This document shows, in pieces, positions 1 to 9,423 of a stretch of DNA of 64,000 bases. Each line of letters begins with the position of its first letter. Position 1 is the first letter of the stretch. Source of the DNA: Cupriavidus taiwanensis (GTDB taxonomy: Bacteria; Pseudomonadota; Gammaproteobacteria; Burkholderiales; Burkholderiaceae); NCBI RefSeq assembly GCF_900250075.1, contig NZ_LT977070.1, positions 2,646,894 through 2,710,893 on the forward strand, written 5' to 3'. Below the pieces are notes generated by a model. It ran no database searches. It was not told the origin of the DNA and saw only the letters and a program-made list of their open reading frames with translations. The position numbers and the translations under genes are program-made.

Positions 1-869
1 CGGTCGAAGCTGGCCTGGTGGCGCCAGTCGTCCAGCGCGAAATCGGTGCCGACGATGCGGTTCACGTTGCGCAGCACATTGCGGTTGAAGGCCGCGGTGA
101 CGCCCAGCGCATCGTCATAGGCCGATACCAGCGTGGCTTCGTCCTTGTGCAGGTCCACGCCGATCAGCACGCCGTCGCCGCGCCCGGCCGCGCCGCGCAG
201 GCGCTGCAGCAGCGCCAGCGCCTCCACCGGGGCGAAATTGCCGATGCTCGAGCCCGGATAGAAGAACAAGCGCCTGCCGCGCCTGACCTGGGCCGGCAGG
301 TCGAACGGCGCGCACAGGTCGGCGCCCAGCCCGAGCATCGGGATCTCGGGATGCTGCTGCTGCAGCGACGACAGCGTCGCGCGCAGAAACTCGACCGAGA
401 TATCCACCGCCACGTACTGCGCCGGGCGCAGGCTGCCGAACAACCGCGCCGCCTTCTCGCAGTTGCCGGCGCCCAGGTCCACCAGCACGCAGCCGCTGCC
501 CGCGCGTGCGGCGATGGCGGGCGCCGCGCTGGCAAAGATCGCGGCCTCGGTGCGGGTCGGGTAGTACTCGGGCAGGTCGGTGATGGCTTCGAACAGGCGC
601 GAACCCAGCACGTCGTAGAAGAACTTGGGACTGATCGCCGCCTGCGCGGCGCGCAGGCCGGACAGCACCTGCTCGCGCAGCGCGCCGCTGTCTTCGCGGT
701 ACTGCTGCACGAACTCCGGCTGCGGCGGGCGCTGCGCGCGGCCGTTGGCCAGCGCCACCAGCGCCGGCGGCGCCACGGCATGGCCGTTATGGTGGTTCAG
801 GGGCGGGAGGGGGGTCTGTGGAGCTTTGTGGCGCGAGGGCGGGTTGGGCGGGTTCGGGACAACCGGCAT
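1..869 (-). CDS. egtD: L-histidine N-alpha-methyltransferase EgtD (C-terminus outside window)
   Basis: This SAM-dependent enzyme trimethylates histidine to hercynine, the first step of ergothioneine synthesis, in the cytoplasm. The reverse-strand frame starts with ATG at 869 behind a good AAGGAAA ribosome site. It reads FFYDVLGSRLFEAITDLPEYYPTRTE, split here as FFYDVLGSRLFEAI then TDLPEYYPTRTE, the N-terminal signature of the EgtD/DUF2260 family. A SAM-binding LVDLGAGNCEK motif and the FFYPGSSIGNF motif follow. About 289 residues are visible of a usual ~320-340, so the end lies beyond base 1. A partner egtB would be expected downstream but cannot be seen. The family call is firm; whether the pathway is complete here is unknown. 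Confidence 0.88.
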   Translation of the reverse strand, partial: MPVVPNPPNPPSRHKAPQTPLPPLNHHNGHAVAPPALVALANGRAQRPPQPEFVQQYREDSGALREQVLSGLRAAQAAISPKFFYDVLGSRLFEAITDLPEYYPTRTEAAIFASAAPAIAARAGSGCVLVDLGAGNCEKAARLFGSLRPAQYVAVDISVEFLRATLSSLQQQHPEIPMLGLGADLCAPFDLPAQVRRGRRLFFYPGSSIGNFAPVEALALLQRLRGAAGRGDGVLIGVDLHKDEATLVSAYDDALGVTAAFNRNVLRNVNRIVGTDFALDDWRHQASFD

Positions 870-1182
870 GTCGTTTCCTTGTGTGGTCGCAAATGGGCAC
901 TGCTTCACTGCGTATTCCCCAAGGCCGCGCTGTGCATGTCGTGCGCGCCGGTCTCCGCAATGCGCGCCTGTGCTGTCCGGGGCGCATCGGTCGGAGCCGA
1001 ACCTCAAGGATAGGCCGATCCGGCGGATCGCGCAGCCCCATGGCCGGGCCCGATACAAAATCGCCATCCACGCGGCGGCGCCCTGGCGTGGCCGGATGGC
1101 GCGACGGGGCGAGACGATTACGGCACCCGTGCGAACTTGAGTCAGTATCTTTCCTAATGGGGCATGTCCCTTGCAGTTCGTT

Positions 1183-1188
1183 TATAAT
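1183..1188 (+). promoter_or_regulatory. Candidate -10 box for the riboswitch/TerC transcript
   Basis: A perfect TATAAT lies about 35 bases before the conserved start of the Mn2+ riboswitch, which fits a transcript beginning near 1195. No convincing -35 box is seen at the usual spacing. Apart from this box, the riboswitch and the region just upstream of egtD, I see nothing else in 870-1446. Confidence 0.5.
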
Positions 1189-1221
1189 CCCGCCCAACGC
1201 GGCCCTGAACCGGCCGTGCCC

Positions 1222-1370
1222 TCAAAGGGGAGTAGCTCCGGGGCTGATGCCCTTAGCACAATCGTCATTCCGGGACCGCAGTCCCCGGTTGTGCTGACTA
1301 CCGGCGCGCATACCGCGCCAGTGGTCGAGCAAGACCTTTGCAACCTGGACTTCATGGTTTGCAAAGGCGC
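1222..1370 (+). ncRNA. yybP-ykoY manganese riboswitch
   Basis: The leader of the TerC-family gene carries the yybP-ykoY hallmark AAAGGGGAGTAGC at 1224-1236. The second conserved loop (ATCGTCATTCCGG) is at 1261-1273, and there are two paired arms between. This class binds Mn2+ and switches on Mn efflux genes. Its 3' part contains a strong hairpin (CCTTTGCAA...TTTGCAAAGG, 1335-1367) with no T-run after it, about 80 bases before the ATG. That suggests control through an alternative fold or translation rather than a simple intrinsic terminator. The identification rests on sequence consensus and on the gene it precedes. Confidence 0.88.
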
Positions 1371-1446
1371 CCCCACGCTCCCGTGCCCGTGAATCCAGGC
1401 GAACCCAATGCGCGCGCTTGCGCTGATTCGTACCTGAGGAGAGTTC

Positions 1447-2154
1447 ATGGAGTGGTTTACCGATCTGTTCACGATGCAGTTCCTGACGGCGCTGCTGTCC
1501 ATCGTCGTCATTGACCTGGTGCTGGCCGGCGACAATGCCATCGTGATCGCGCTGGCGGCACGCAACCTGCCGCCCCACCTGCAGAAGAAGGCCATTATCT
1601 GGGGTACCGTGGGTGCCGTGGTGGTCCGCTCGGCCATGACGATCGGCGTGGTCTGGCTGCTGAAGATTCCGGGCCTGATGCTGGTGGGCGGCCTGGCGCT
1701 GGTGTGGATTGCCTACAAGCTGCTGTCCGACGAAGGCGACGGCGACGAGCATGGCAGCGGTGCCTCGACCCTGTGGGGCGCGATGAAGACCATCATCATC
1801 GCCGACGCGGTGATGGGCGTGGACAACGTGCTGGCCGTGGCCGGCGCCGCGCACGGCAGCTTCCTGCTGGTGGTGCTGGGCCTGCTGATCTCCATCCCCA
1901 TCGTGGTGTGGGGCTCGAGCCTGGTGCTCAAGCTGATGGCCCGCTTCCCGGTCATCATCTACCTGGGCGCCGGCGTGCTGGCGTTCACGGCGGTCAAGAT
2001 GATCGTGCACGAGCCGATGATCAAGGCGTTCTTCGAAGCCAACCCGGTGGTCAACTGGGGCCTGTACGTGCTGATCGTCGGCGGCGTGCTGGGCGCCGGC
2101 TACCTGGTGCAGAAGCGCCGCGAGCAGCAGCAGGAACCGGCCGGCAGCCACTAA
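1447..2154 (+). CDS. TerC-family membrane protein, probable Mn2+ exporter
   Basis: This 235-residue integral membrane protein of the TerC family (YjbE/YkoY-like) probably exports Mn2+ across the inner membrane. Two family repeats are visible: IDLVLAGDNAIVIALAARN near residues 22-40, and ADAVMGVDNVLAVAG in the second half. Each carries the acidic D...DN metal-site motif. About seven hydrophobic segments are apparent, with a charged EGDGDEHG loop in the middle and a basic C-terminal tail. ATG at 1447 follows GAGGAGAG. It lies alone behind a yybP-ykoY riboswitch and ends before a strong terminator. The Mn role is inferred from the riboswitch, since TerC proteins are also linked to tellurite resistance and metalation of exported enzymes. 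Confidence 0.88.
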   Translation: MEWFTDLFTMQFLTALLSIVVIDLVLAGDNAIVIALAARNLPPHLQKKAIIWGTVGAVVVRSAMTIGVVWLLKIPGLMLVGGLALVWIAYKLLSDEGDGDEHGSGASTLWGAMKTIIIADAVMGVDNVLAVAGAAHGSFLLVVLGLLISIPIVVWGSSLVLKLMARFPVIIYLGAGVLAFTAVKMIVHEPMIKAFFEANPVVNWGLYVLIVGGVLGAGYLVQKRREQQQEPAGSH

Positions 2155-2197
2155 GCCTGCCCCGGCGCCAGGGCCCCGTGCCCTTGCCCTGCCGCAA

Positions 2198-2229
2198 AAG
2201 ACGGGCCGCCCGGAGGGGCGGCCCGTCTT
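2198..2229 (+). terminator. Intrinsic terminator after the TerC gene
   Basis: A perfect 14-bp stem (AAGACGGGCCGCCC and its complement) with a GGAG loop is followed by GCTTT. A TAAAAT box at 2234-2239 directly after it may serve as the -10 of thyA. Confidence 0.85.
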
Positions 2230-2292
2230 GCTTTAAAATGCCAGCTTTGCGGGCCCACGCGCCCGCGCCACCTTCCATCCCGCCCCGCGCCG

Positions 2293-3087
2293 ATGAAACA
2301 GTACCTCGACTTCATGCGCCATGTTTACGAGCATGGCACCGACAAGGCCGACCGCACCGGCACCGGCACGCGCTCGGTGTTCGGCTACCAGATGCGCTTC
2401 GACCTGCGCGAAGGCTTCCCGGTGGTCACCACCAAGAAGCTGCACCTGAAGTCGATCATCTATGAACTGCTGTGGTTCCTGCAGGGCTCGACCAACGTGC
2501 GCTGGCTGCAGGAGCACGGCGTCACCATCTGGGACGAGTGGGCCGACGAGCACGGCGAACTGGGCCCGGTCTACGGCTCGCAATGGCGTTCGTGGCCCGC
2601 GCCGGATGGCCGCCATATCGACCAGATCTCCGAGCTGGTGGCACAGATCCGCGCCAACCCGGATTCGCGCCGGCTGATCGTGTCGGCCTGGAACGTGGCC
2701 GACATCCCGCGCATGAAGCTGCCGCCCTGCCACGCGTTCTTCCAGTTCTACGTGGCCGACGGCCGGCTCTCGTGCCAGCTGTACCAGCGCAGCGCCGACA
2801 TCTTCCTGGGGGTGCCGTTCAATATCGCCAGCTATGCGCTGCTGACCCACATGATGGCGCAGCAGACCGGGCTGGAAGTGGGCGACTTCATCTGGACCGG
2901 CGGCGACTGCCACCTGTACAACAACCATTTCGAGCAGGTGCAGACGCAGCTGGCGCGCGCGCCGCTGGCGCTGCCGCAACTGAAGATCCTGCGCCAGCCC
3001 GACAGCCTCTTCGACTACCGCTACGAAGACTTCGAACTGGCCGGCTACCAGTCGCACCCCGCGATCAAGGCACCGGTGGCCGTATGA
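2293..3087 (+). CDS. thyA: Thymidylate synthase
   Basis: ThyA converts dUMP to dTMP using methylene-tetrahydrofolate and leaves dihydrofolate. The protein is 264 residues, the same length as the E. coli enzyme. The catalytic cysteine is C146 in [14 protein letters not shown]. The dUMP phosphate site SRRL (125-128) and the [12 protein letters not shown] helix are intact. It overlaps the next gene, folA, by 4 bases (ATGA), so synthase and reductase are translationally coupled. That pairing makes metabolic sense, because FolA recycles the dihydrofolate ThyA produces. Confidence 0.97.
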   Translation: MKQYLDFMRHVYEHGTDKADRTGTGTRSVFGYQMRFDLREGFPVVTTKKLHLKSIIYELLWFLQGSTNVRWLQEHGVTIWDEWADEHGELGPVYGSQWRSWPAPDGRHIDQISELVAQIRANPDSRRLIVSAWNVADIPRMKLPPCHAFFQFYVADGRLSCQLYQRSADIFLGVPFNIASYALLTHMMAQQTGLEVGDFIWTGGDCHLYNNHFEQVQTQLARAPLALPQLKILRQPDSLFDYRYEDFELAGYQSHPAIKAPVAV

Positions 3088-3584
3088 CGCTGCTGACACT
3101 GGTTGTAGCGCGCGCCCGCAACGGCACCATCGGCCGCGACAATACGCTGCCGTGGCGCCTGCCGGAAGACCTGGCGCACTTCAAGCGCACCACCATGGGC
3201 GCGCCCGTGATCATGGGGCGCAAGACCTGGGATTCGATCGGCCGTCCGCTGCCGGGGCGCCGCAATATCGTGGTCAGCCGCAACCCGGACCTGCGCATCG
3301 AGGGGGCCGAGGTGGCACCCTCGCTGGAAGAAGCCCAACGCCTGTGCGTGGGCGCCGAGCAGATCTTCCTGATCGGCGGCGCGCAGCTGTATGCCGAGGC
3401 CATGCCGAGCGCGGACCGGCTGGTGGTGACCGAGATCGATGCCGATGTGGAAGGCGATGCTTTCTTCCCCGCGATCGACCCGACGCAATGGCTGGAGGTC
3501 TCGCGCGAGACGCATCATTCGGAGGCGAACGGCTTTGACTATGCGTTCGTCACGTATGAGCGGCCGCCGTCGGAAGAATCGTGA
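3084..3584 (+). CDS. folA: Dihydrofolate reductase
   Basis: FolA reduces dihydrofolate to tetrahydrofolate with NADPH. The 166-residue protein has [19 protein letters not shown] at the N-terminus and the [12 protein letters not shown] segment, whose D29 corresponds to the catalytic Asp27 of E. coli. It also has the NADPH-binding [18 protein letters not shown] segment and [10 protein letters not shown]. The start ATG at 3084 overlaps the thyA stop; a longer upstream extension of this frame only reads antisense-like sequence inside thyA. A bidirectional terminator follows. Confidence 0.96.
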   Translation: MTLLTLVVARARNGTIGRDNTLPWRLPEDLAHFKRTTMGAPVIMGRKTWDSIGRPLPGRRNIVVSRNPDLRIEGAEVAPSLEEAQRLCVGAEQIFLIGGAQLYAEAMPSADRLVVTEIDADVEGDAFFPAIDPTQWLEVSRETHHSEANGFDYAFVTYERPPSEES

Positions 3585-3602
3585 CCGGCGCATGAAATAA
3601 AG

Positions 3603-3627
3603 AAAGCGGGCCTTGGCCCGCTTTTTT
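3603..3627. terminator. Bidirectional terminator between folA and pmbA
   Basis: A 10-bp stem AAAGCGGGCC/GGCCCGCTTT with a TT loop and six Ts on the plus side lies between convergent genes. The A-run on the left arm lets it work for pmbA as well. Confidence 0.88.
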
Positions 3628-3645
3628 CTGGGCGGTCGATGCTGC

Positions 3646-5013
3646 TCAGTTGCCCGCGATCGTCATCTGCTCGAGCAGGATCGAGCCGGTCTCCTTGGTG
3701 CCGCGCACCAGCGCATCCGCGCCGATCGCGACGATCTGCCGGAACATCTCGGCCATGTTGCCGGCGATGGTGATTTCCTCGACCGGATACTGGATCACGC
3801 CATTCTCGACCCAGTAGCCCGACGCGCCGCGCGAATAGTCGCCGGTGACGTAGTTGACGCCCTGCCCCATCAGCTCGGTCACCAGCAGGCCGGTGCCAAG
3901 CTTGCGCAGCATGGCGGGGAAATCGTCGCCGGGCTGGCTCAGGCTGCTCGACAGCGTCAGGTTGTGCGAGCCGCCGGCATTGCCGGTGGTCTGCATGCCG
4001 AGCTTGCGCGCCGAATAGGTGGACAGGAAATAGCCCTGCACCACGCCGTCCTTGACCACGTCGCGCTCGCGGGTGCGCACGCCTTCCTCGTCGAACGGCG
4101 CGCTGCCCATGGCGCCGGGGGTATGCGGCTGCTCATGGATCTGGATATGCGGGGCGAACACGGCCTGGCCCAGCGAATCGCACAGGAAGGTGGACTTGCG
4201 GTACAGCGCGCCGCCCGACACCGCCTGCACGAAGGCGCCCAGCAGCCCCGCGGCCAGCGGCGCCTCGAACAGCACCGGGCAGCGGCGCGTCGACAGCTTG
4301 CGCGCCTGCAGCCGCGCCAGCGCGCGCTCGGCGGCGTAGCGGCCGATGTCCTCGGGCGCGGCCAGCGCCAGCGGCGAGCGCTTGGACGAATACCAGTCGT
4401 CGCGCTGCATGCCGCTGCCGCTGCCGGCGATCGGCGCGCACGAGATGAAATGGCGCGAATACGGATAGCCGCCGGTGAAGCCGCGCGTGGTCGCCAGCAC
4501 GAACTGCGAATGCTGGGCCGAGACGCTGGCGCCGTCGCTGTTGCGGATGCGCGGCGATACCGCGAAGGCCGCGGCCTCGGCGCGGGTGGCGATGTCGATG
4601 GCGGCTTCGGCGTCGAGCGCCCACGGGTGGAACAGGTCCAGGTCCTGCGGCGCGCGCTCGAGCAATTCTTCTTCGGCGAGGCCGGCGCAGTCATCCTCCG
4701 CGGTGAAGCGGGCGATGTTGTAGGCCGCTTCGGCGGTGGCGCGCAGCGCGGCCGGCGAGAAGTCGGAGGTGCTGGCGTTGCCGCGGCGCTTGCCGATCAT
4801 CACCGTGACCCCGACCACCTTGTCGCGGTTCTGCTCGATGGTTTCCACCTGCCCCTTGCGCACCGACACCGACAGGCCGCTGCCTTCGGAGATCTCGGTG
4901 GCGGCGTCGGTCGCCCCCAGTTCGCGTGCCACCCGCAGCACATCGGCGGCCATCTCGCTGAGCTGGGCCTGGGTGTAGGTGAAATGCGCGGTCTGTTCGG
5001 CGATCTGGTCCAT
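3646..5013 (-). CDS. pmbA: TldE/PmbA-family metalloprotease subunit
   Basis: PmbA (TldE) forms a heterodimeric protease with TldD, which matures peptides such as microcin B17 and helps degrade CcdA. The protein is 455 residues. It has the family's ISEGSGLSVSVRKGQVETIE near the N-terminus, FISCAPIAG in the centre, GNAGGSHNLTL, and the C-terminal LVTELMGQGVNYVTGDYSRGASGYWVE, written here in two parts as LVTELMGQGVNYVTGDYS and RGASGYWVE. As usual for PmbA there is no HExxxH zinc motif, which belongs to TldD. It is divergent from darP with 49 bases between the starts. tldD is not in the window. Confidence 0.94.
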   Translation of the reverse strand: MDQIAEQTAHFTYTQAQLSEMAADVLRVARELGATDAATEISEGSGLSVSVRKGQVETIEQNRDKVVGVTVMIGKRRGNASTSDFSPAALRATAEAAYNIARFTAEDDCAGLAEEELLERAPQDLDLFHPWALDAEAAIDIATRAEAAAFAVSPRIRNSDGASVSAQHSQFVLATTRGFTGGYPYSRHFISCAPIAGSGSGMQRDDWYSSKRSPLALAAPEDIGRYAAERALARLQARKLSTRRCPVLFEAPLAAGLLGAFVQAVSGGALYRKSTFLCDSLGQAVFAPHIQIHEQPHTPGAMGSAPFDEEGVRTRERDVVKDGVVQGYFLSTYSARKLGMQTTGNAGGSHNLTLSSSLSQPGDDFPAMLRKLGTGLLVTELMGQGVNYVTGDYSRGASGYWVENGVIQYPVEEITIAGNMAEMFRQIVAIGADALVRGTKETGSILLEQMTIAGN

Positions 5014-5046
5014 GCTGGGCGGGTGTCATCAAAAGTCCAAGCGGCA

Positions 5047-5064
5047 ATCATAGCAAGATAAAAT
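5047..5064. promoter_or_regulatory. Back-to-back -10 boxes between pmbA and darP
   Basis: On the minus strand TATGAT (5052-5047) is placed to drive pmbA. On the plus strand TAAAAT (5059-5064) precedes, and overlaps, the first possible ATG of darP at 5063. If the plus box is used, RNA would begin around 5071, next to the second ATG at 5072. Neither box has a clear -35 partner. Confidence 0.4.
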
Positions 5065-5682
5065 GCCGGGCATGACGCGAAATTCCCGTAACTCCCAAGG
5101 CGCGCGCTTTCCCGGAGGCTTTGCCCCCGAGCCGGAAGACGACGAACCGAAAAGCAAGTCGCAGCGCAAGCGCGACATGACCGCCCTGCAGGACCTCGGC
5201 GCCGAACTTGAAGCACTGCCCAAGGACCGCCTGGCGCGCGTGCCGATGCCCGAGGCGCTCGCCGATGCCATCCATGAGGCGCGCCGCATCAACAGCCACG
5301 AAGGCAAGCGCCGCCAGATGCAGTACGTCGGCAAGATCATGCGCGGCCTCGAGGACGAAGAGGTCGAGGTGATCCGGCAAGCGCTGGAGGGCTTCAAGGG
5401 CACCAGCAAGGCCGAAACCGCCCGCATGCATCTGATCGAGCGCTGGCGCGAGCTGCTGCTGGCCGACGACGCTGCGCTGACGCGTTTCCTCGGCGAGCAT
5501 CCCGGCATCGACGTGCAGGCGCTGCGCAACACCATCCGCAACGCACGCAGGGAAAAAGAGCTGGGCAAGCCGCCGCGCTATTTCCGCGAGCTGTTCCAGG
5601 CAATCAAGACGGCGCTGGACCTGAAGGACGGCAAGGGCCGCGCCGCCGACGAACCCACCCCCGACCATCCGGAGCCCGAGGC

Positions 5683-5686
<4 letters not shown>
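5063..5686 (+). CDS. darP: Ribosome-associated protein DarP (YjgA, DUF615)
   Basis: DarP/YjgA binds late 50S precursors and promotes maturation of the peptidyl-transferase centre. The 207-residue protein is highly charged. It has the family's [16 protein letters not shown] near residues 30-46, [20 protein letters not shown] in the centre, and [19 protein letters not shown] near the end. Two starts are possible, ATG 5063 and ATG 5072 (three residues shorter). Neither has a strong ribosome site, and a -10-like box overlaps the first, which favours the second. It overlaps mog by 4 bases (ATGA). Confidence 0.92.
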
Positions 5687-6321
<635 letters not shown>

Positions 6322-6366
6322 TCCGCACGGTCCGCCCGCCGGCGCGCGCCGAGCGGGCATGCCGCC

Positions 6367-7248
6367 TCAGCGCAGCCCGAGGTACAGCCCGACTGGCACG
6401 AACACCACCGCGGCGATATTGCCGAGCAGCACGATCGACGCGACCTGGTCCGGCTCCTGCCGGAAATGGTCCGCCACCAGGAAATTCAGCACCGCCGGCG
6501 GCAACGCCGCAAACACGAACAGCAAGCCGCGCTGCAGCTCGGTCAGCGGCACCCACTGCGCCAGCGCCAGCGCCACCGCGATGCCGGTCAGCGGGCACAC
6601 CGCCGCGCCGACCAGCCCCATACCCCAGTTGCGCAGGCTCACATCCTTCATGCGCACGCCCAGCGCAAACAGCATCAGCGGCACTGTGGCATCGCCCAGC
6701 AGCTTGACCGACTGGTAGACCGGGTCCGGCAGCGTGAACCACGGCCGCGCCAGCGCCAGCGCCACGCCCGCCACGGTGGCCAGCACCATCGGGTTGCGGG
6801 CGATCTGCGCCAGCGACGCATGCCGGTTGACGATCTTCATGCCGATGGTGAAGTGCATCAGGTTCGACGCCGCGAACAGCGCCACCGCCGGCGCCAGCCC
6901 GGCCGGGCCGAAGGCGAACACGGACAGCGGCAAACCCATGTTGCCGCAGTTGTTGAACATCATCGGCGGCACGAAGGTGCGCGGATCGACCTTCATCCAG
7001 CGCGCCAGCCCCCACGCCAGCACGCCCGAGCCCAGCACCACCGCCACCGCGCAGCCCAGCAGCACCAGCTGGTCGGCCAGCACGAAGTCCTTGCTGACGA
7101 AGGCCGACACCACCAGCAGCGGCGCGATCACGTCCAGCGTGGCGCGGTTGATGCCGGCCATGTCCGGATGGGCCTTGCGCCCGTACAGCCACCCGACCAG
7201 GATGATCAGGATGACCGGCGTGATGATGGAGACGATGCGCTCGAACAT
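6367..7248 (-). CDS. AEC-family permease (auxin efflux carrier type)
   Basis: This 293-residue inner-membrane transporter of the AEC family may carry small organic acids or malonate-like compounds, but the substrate cannot be told. About ten hydrophobic segments are visible, beginning IVSIITPVILIILVGWLYGR. The family's conserved FNNCGNMGLPLSVFAFG lies in the middle and LLLFVFAALPPAVLNF-like sequence near the end. I chose ATG 7248 because the frame upstream has no membrane or family character. The ribosome site is weak. It is followed on the left by mog (convergent) with no clear terminator between. Confidence 0.85.
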   Translation of the reverse strand: MFERIVSIITPVILIILVGWLYGRKAHPDMAGINRATLDVIAPLLVVSAFVSKDFVLADQLVLLGCAVAVVLGSGVLAWGLARWMKVDPRTFVPPMMFNNCGNMGLPLSVFAFGPAGLAPAVALFAASNLMHFTIGMKIVNRHASLAQIARNPMVLATVAGVALALARPWFTLPDPVYQSVKLLGDATVPLMLFALGVRMKDVSLRNWGMGLVGAAVCPLTGIAVALALAQWVPLTELQRGLLFVFAALPPAVLNFLVADHFRQEPDQVASIVLLGNIAAVVFVPVGLYLGLR

Positions 7249-7328
7249 GGGCAGGCGGACGGGAACGCGCCGCCTGCACGGCACGGCGCGCCGGGAATGG
7301 TGATGGGCTTGCGCGAGCCGCGCTCCGC

Positions 7329-7955
7329 TTACTGCGCCGGCGTGCCGGCGGCCGGGGCCTCGCCGGAGGGCGCCGCGCCGGGCGCGGCGTGACGGATAAA
7401 GTGGGTGCGGTAGTAGCGCAGCTCTTCCACCGACTCCAGGATGTCGGCCAGCGCCGTATGCAGCTGGCGCTTGACGAAGCCCTTGTGGATGGCCGGCTCC
7501 CAGCGCTTGCACAGCTCCTTGAGCGTCGACACGTCGAGGTTGCGGTAGTGGAAGAACGCTTCCAGCTTGGGCATGTAGCGCGCCATGAAGCGACGGTCCT
7601 GGCAGATCGAGTTGCCGCACATCGGCGACTTGCCCGCCGGCACCCAGCGCTTGAGGAAGGCCAGCAGCTCGGCTTCGGCCTGCTCTTCGGTCAGGGTCGA
7701 GGCTTTGACCTTGTCGATCAGGCCCGAGCGGCCGTGGGTGCCCTTGTTCCAGTTGTCCATGCCGTCGAGCACGGCATCGCTCTGGTGGATCACCAGCACC
7801 GGGCCTTCGGCCAGGATATTCAGCTCGGAGTCGGTAATCACCACCGCCACTTCGATGATGCGGTCGGTATCCGGCTGCAGGCCGGTCATTTCCATGTCCA
7901 GCCAGATCAGGTTGTTTTCGCTTTTGACGGATTTGGCGGCGGCTTGGCTTGTCAT
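7329..7955 (-). CDS. orn: Oligoribonuclease
   Basis: Orn is the essential 3'-5' exonuclease that turns 2-5-mer RNA, and pGpG from c-di-GMP breakdown, into mononucleotides. The protein is 208 residues. The DEDDh exonuclease motifs are present: [19 protein letters not shown] (Exo I), [15 protein letters not shown] (Exo II) and [19 protein letters not shown] (Exo III). The C-terminus has a short Ala/Pro-rich tail of about 25 residues not needed for the fold. ATG 7955 (MTSQAAAKS) matches the family start; the upstream frame is non-coding. Its promoter overlaps that of the divergent M48 protease. Confidence 0.95.
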   Translation of the reverse strand: MTSQAAAKSVKSENNLIWLDMEMTGLQPDTDRIIEVAVVITDSELNILAEGPVLVIHQSDAVLDGMDNWNKGTHGRSGLIDKVKASTLTEEQAEAELLAFLKRWVPAGKSPMCGNSICQDRRFMARYMPKLEAFFHYRNLDVSTLKELCKRWEPAIHKGFVKRQLHTALADILESVEELRYYRTHFIRHAAPGAAPSGEAPAAGTPAQ

Positions 7956-8015
7956 CGGGACTGCGGGAGATAGGGATTTGGGGAAAGCGGCCGCGGCGGC
8001 GCCGGGCGCGAACAA

Positions 8016-8023
8016 TTTATAAT
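8016..8023. promoter_or_regulatory. Shared divergent promoter core for orn and the M48 protease
   Basis: TATAAT at 8018-8023 on the plus strand overlaps TATAAA (8021-8016) on the minus strand. This gives oppositely directed -10 boxes about 60 bases before orn and 150 before the protease. Confidence 0.5.
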
Positions 8024-8175
8024 TCTCGCATATCCGTCCGGGATGGCTGATCGCGCACCAGTGCGGCGCCGTTTCCGGAATTCCCGGACCGCCGCCTGCC
8101 CCACCCTGCGGCGCGGTCCCCACGGGCACCCGTCGCCTGCAACGCCGGGCGCCCGCACCCACAAGGCGCTTGCCG

Positions 8176-9423
8176 ATGTTCACGATTGTCTTTCTCGCCG
8201 CCCTGGTGCTGATGGTGCTGACCAAGCTGTGGCTGGCCGCGCGCCAGGTGCGCCATGTCGCGCAGCACCGCGCCGCCGTGCCGGCGCGCTTTGCCGACAC
8301 CATCAGCCTGGCCTCGCACCAGAAGGCCGCCGACTACACCATCGCCCGCACGCGGCTGTCGATGCTGGAGGTGCTGGCCGGCGCCGCGGTGCTGATCGCC
8401 TTCACCATGCTGGGCGGGTTGCAGTGGCTCAACCAGTTCTGGCTGGGCGTCTTCGGCCCGGGCTATGCCTACGGCGTGGCGCTGGTGGCCAGCGTGGCGC
8501 TGATCGGCGGCCTGGTCGACCTGCCGTTCTCGCTGTATGGCCAGTTCGGCATCGAGCAGCGCTTCGGCTTCAACAAGATGACCTTCGGGTTGTGGCTGGC
8601 CGACCTGGTCAAGATGCTGCTGGTGGCCAGCGCGCTGGGCCTGCCGCTGCTGCTGGCGGTGCTGTGGCTGATGGATCGCGCCGGCTCGCTGTGGTGGGTG
8701 TGGACCTGGCTGGTGTGGATGGCCTTCAACCTGTTCCTGCTGGTGGTGTTCCCGACCTTTATCGCGCCGCTGTTCAACAAGTTCGAGCCGCTCGACGACG
8801 CGTCGCTGCGCCAGCGCATCGAAAGCCTGATGCAGCGCTGCGGCTTTGCCAGCAAGGGGCTGTTCGTGATGGACGGCAGCAAGCGCAGCGCGCACGGCAA
8901 TGCCTACTTCACCGGCTTCGGCGCGGCCAAGCGCATCGTCTTCTTCGACACGCTGCTGTCGCGCCTGACGGGCGACGAGATCGAGGCGGTGCTAGCGCAC
9001 GAGCTGGGCCACTTCAAGCGCCGCCACGTGGCCAAGCGCATCGCCGTGACCTTCGCGCTGAGCCTGGTGTTCCTGGCGCTGCTGGGCTGGCTGGCGACGC
9101 GCAGCTGGTTCTACACCGGGCTGGGGGTGGCGCCCAACCTGGGCGTGTCCAACAGCGCGCTGGCGCTGGTGCTGTTCTTCCTGACGCTGCCGGTCTTCAC
9201 CTTCCTGCTGGGGCCGCTGTCGAGCCAGTCGTCGCGCCGCCATGAATTCGAGGCCGATGCCTTCGCCGCCGACCAGACCAACGCCAGCCACCTGGTGTCG
9301 GCGCTGGTGAAGCTGTACAAGGACAATGCCTCGACGCTGACGCCCGACCCGCTCTACAGCGCCTTCTACTACTCGCATCCGCCCGCGGCGCAGCGGATCG
9401 ACCGCCTGCTGGCGCACGCATGA
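8176..9423 (+). CDS. M48-family (Ste24/CAAX-protease-like) membrane zinc metalloprotease
   Basis: This is a 415-residue inner-membrane zinc protease of the M48A/Ste24 type, likely acting in membrane protein quality control. The zinc motif HELGH is at 275-279 and the third ligand is in [11 protein letters not shown] (Glu near 359). The N-terminal M48 domain motif [16 protein letters not shown] and several transmembrane helices precede it. ATG 8176 is preferred over the in-frame TTG at 8170, because CAAGGCG sits just upstream. The stop overlaps rsgA by 4 bases. Length and layout match Ste24 rather than the shorter HtpX. Confidence 0.92.
   Translation: MFTIVFLAALVLMVLTKLWLAARQVRHVAQHRAAVPARFADTISLASHQKAADYTIARTRLSMLEVLAGAAVLIAFTMLGGLQWLNQFWLGVFGPGYAYGVALVASVALIGGLVDLPFSLYGQFGIEQRFGFNKMTFGLWLADLVKMLLVASALGLPLLLAVLWLMDRAGSLWWVWTWLVWMAFNLFLLVVFPTFIAPLFNKFEPLDDASLRQRIESLMQRCGFASKGLFVMDGSKRSAHGNAYFTGFGAAKRIVFFDTLLSRLTGDEIEAVLAHELGHFKRRHVAKRIAVTFALSLVFLALLGWLATRSWFYTGLGVAPNLGVSNSALALVLFFLTLPVFTFLLGPLSSQSSRRHEFEADAFAADQTNASHLVSALVKLYKDNASTLTPDPLYSAFYYSHPPAAQRIDRLLAHA

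Noticed and set aside
787..1197. 136-codon minus-strand frame upstream of egtD
   Set aside because: It overlaps the egtD start in another frame and the riboswitch promoter, with Pro/Arg-rich chance composition.
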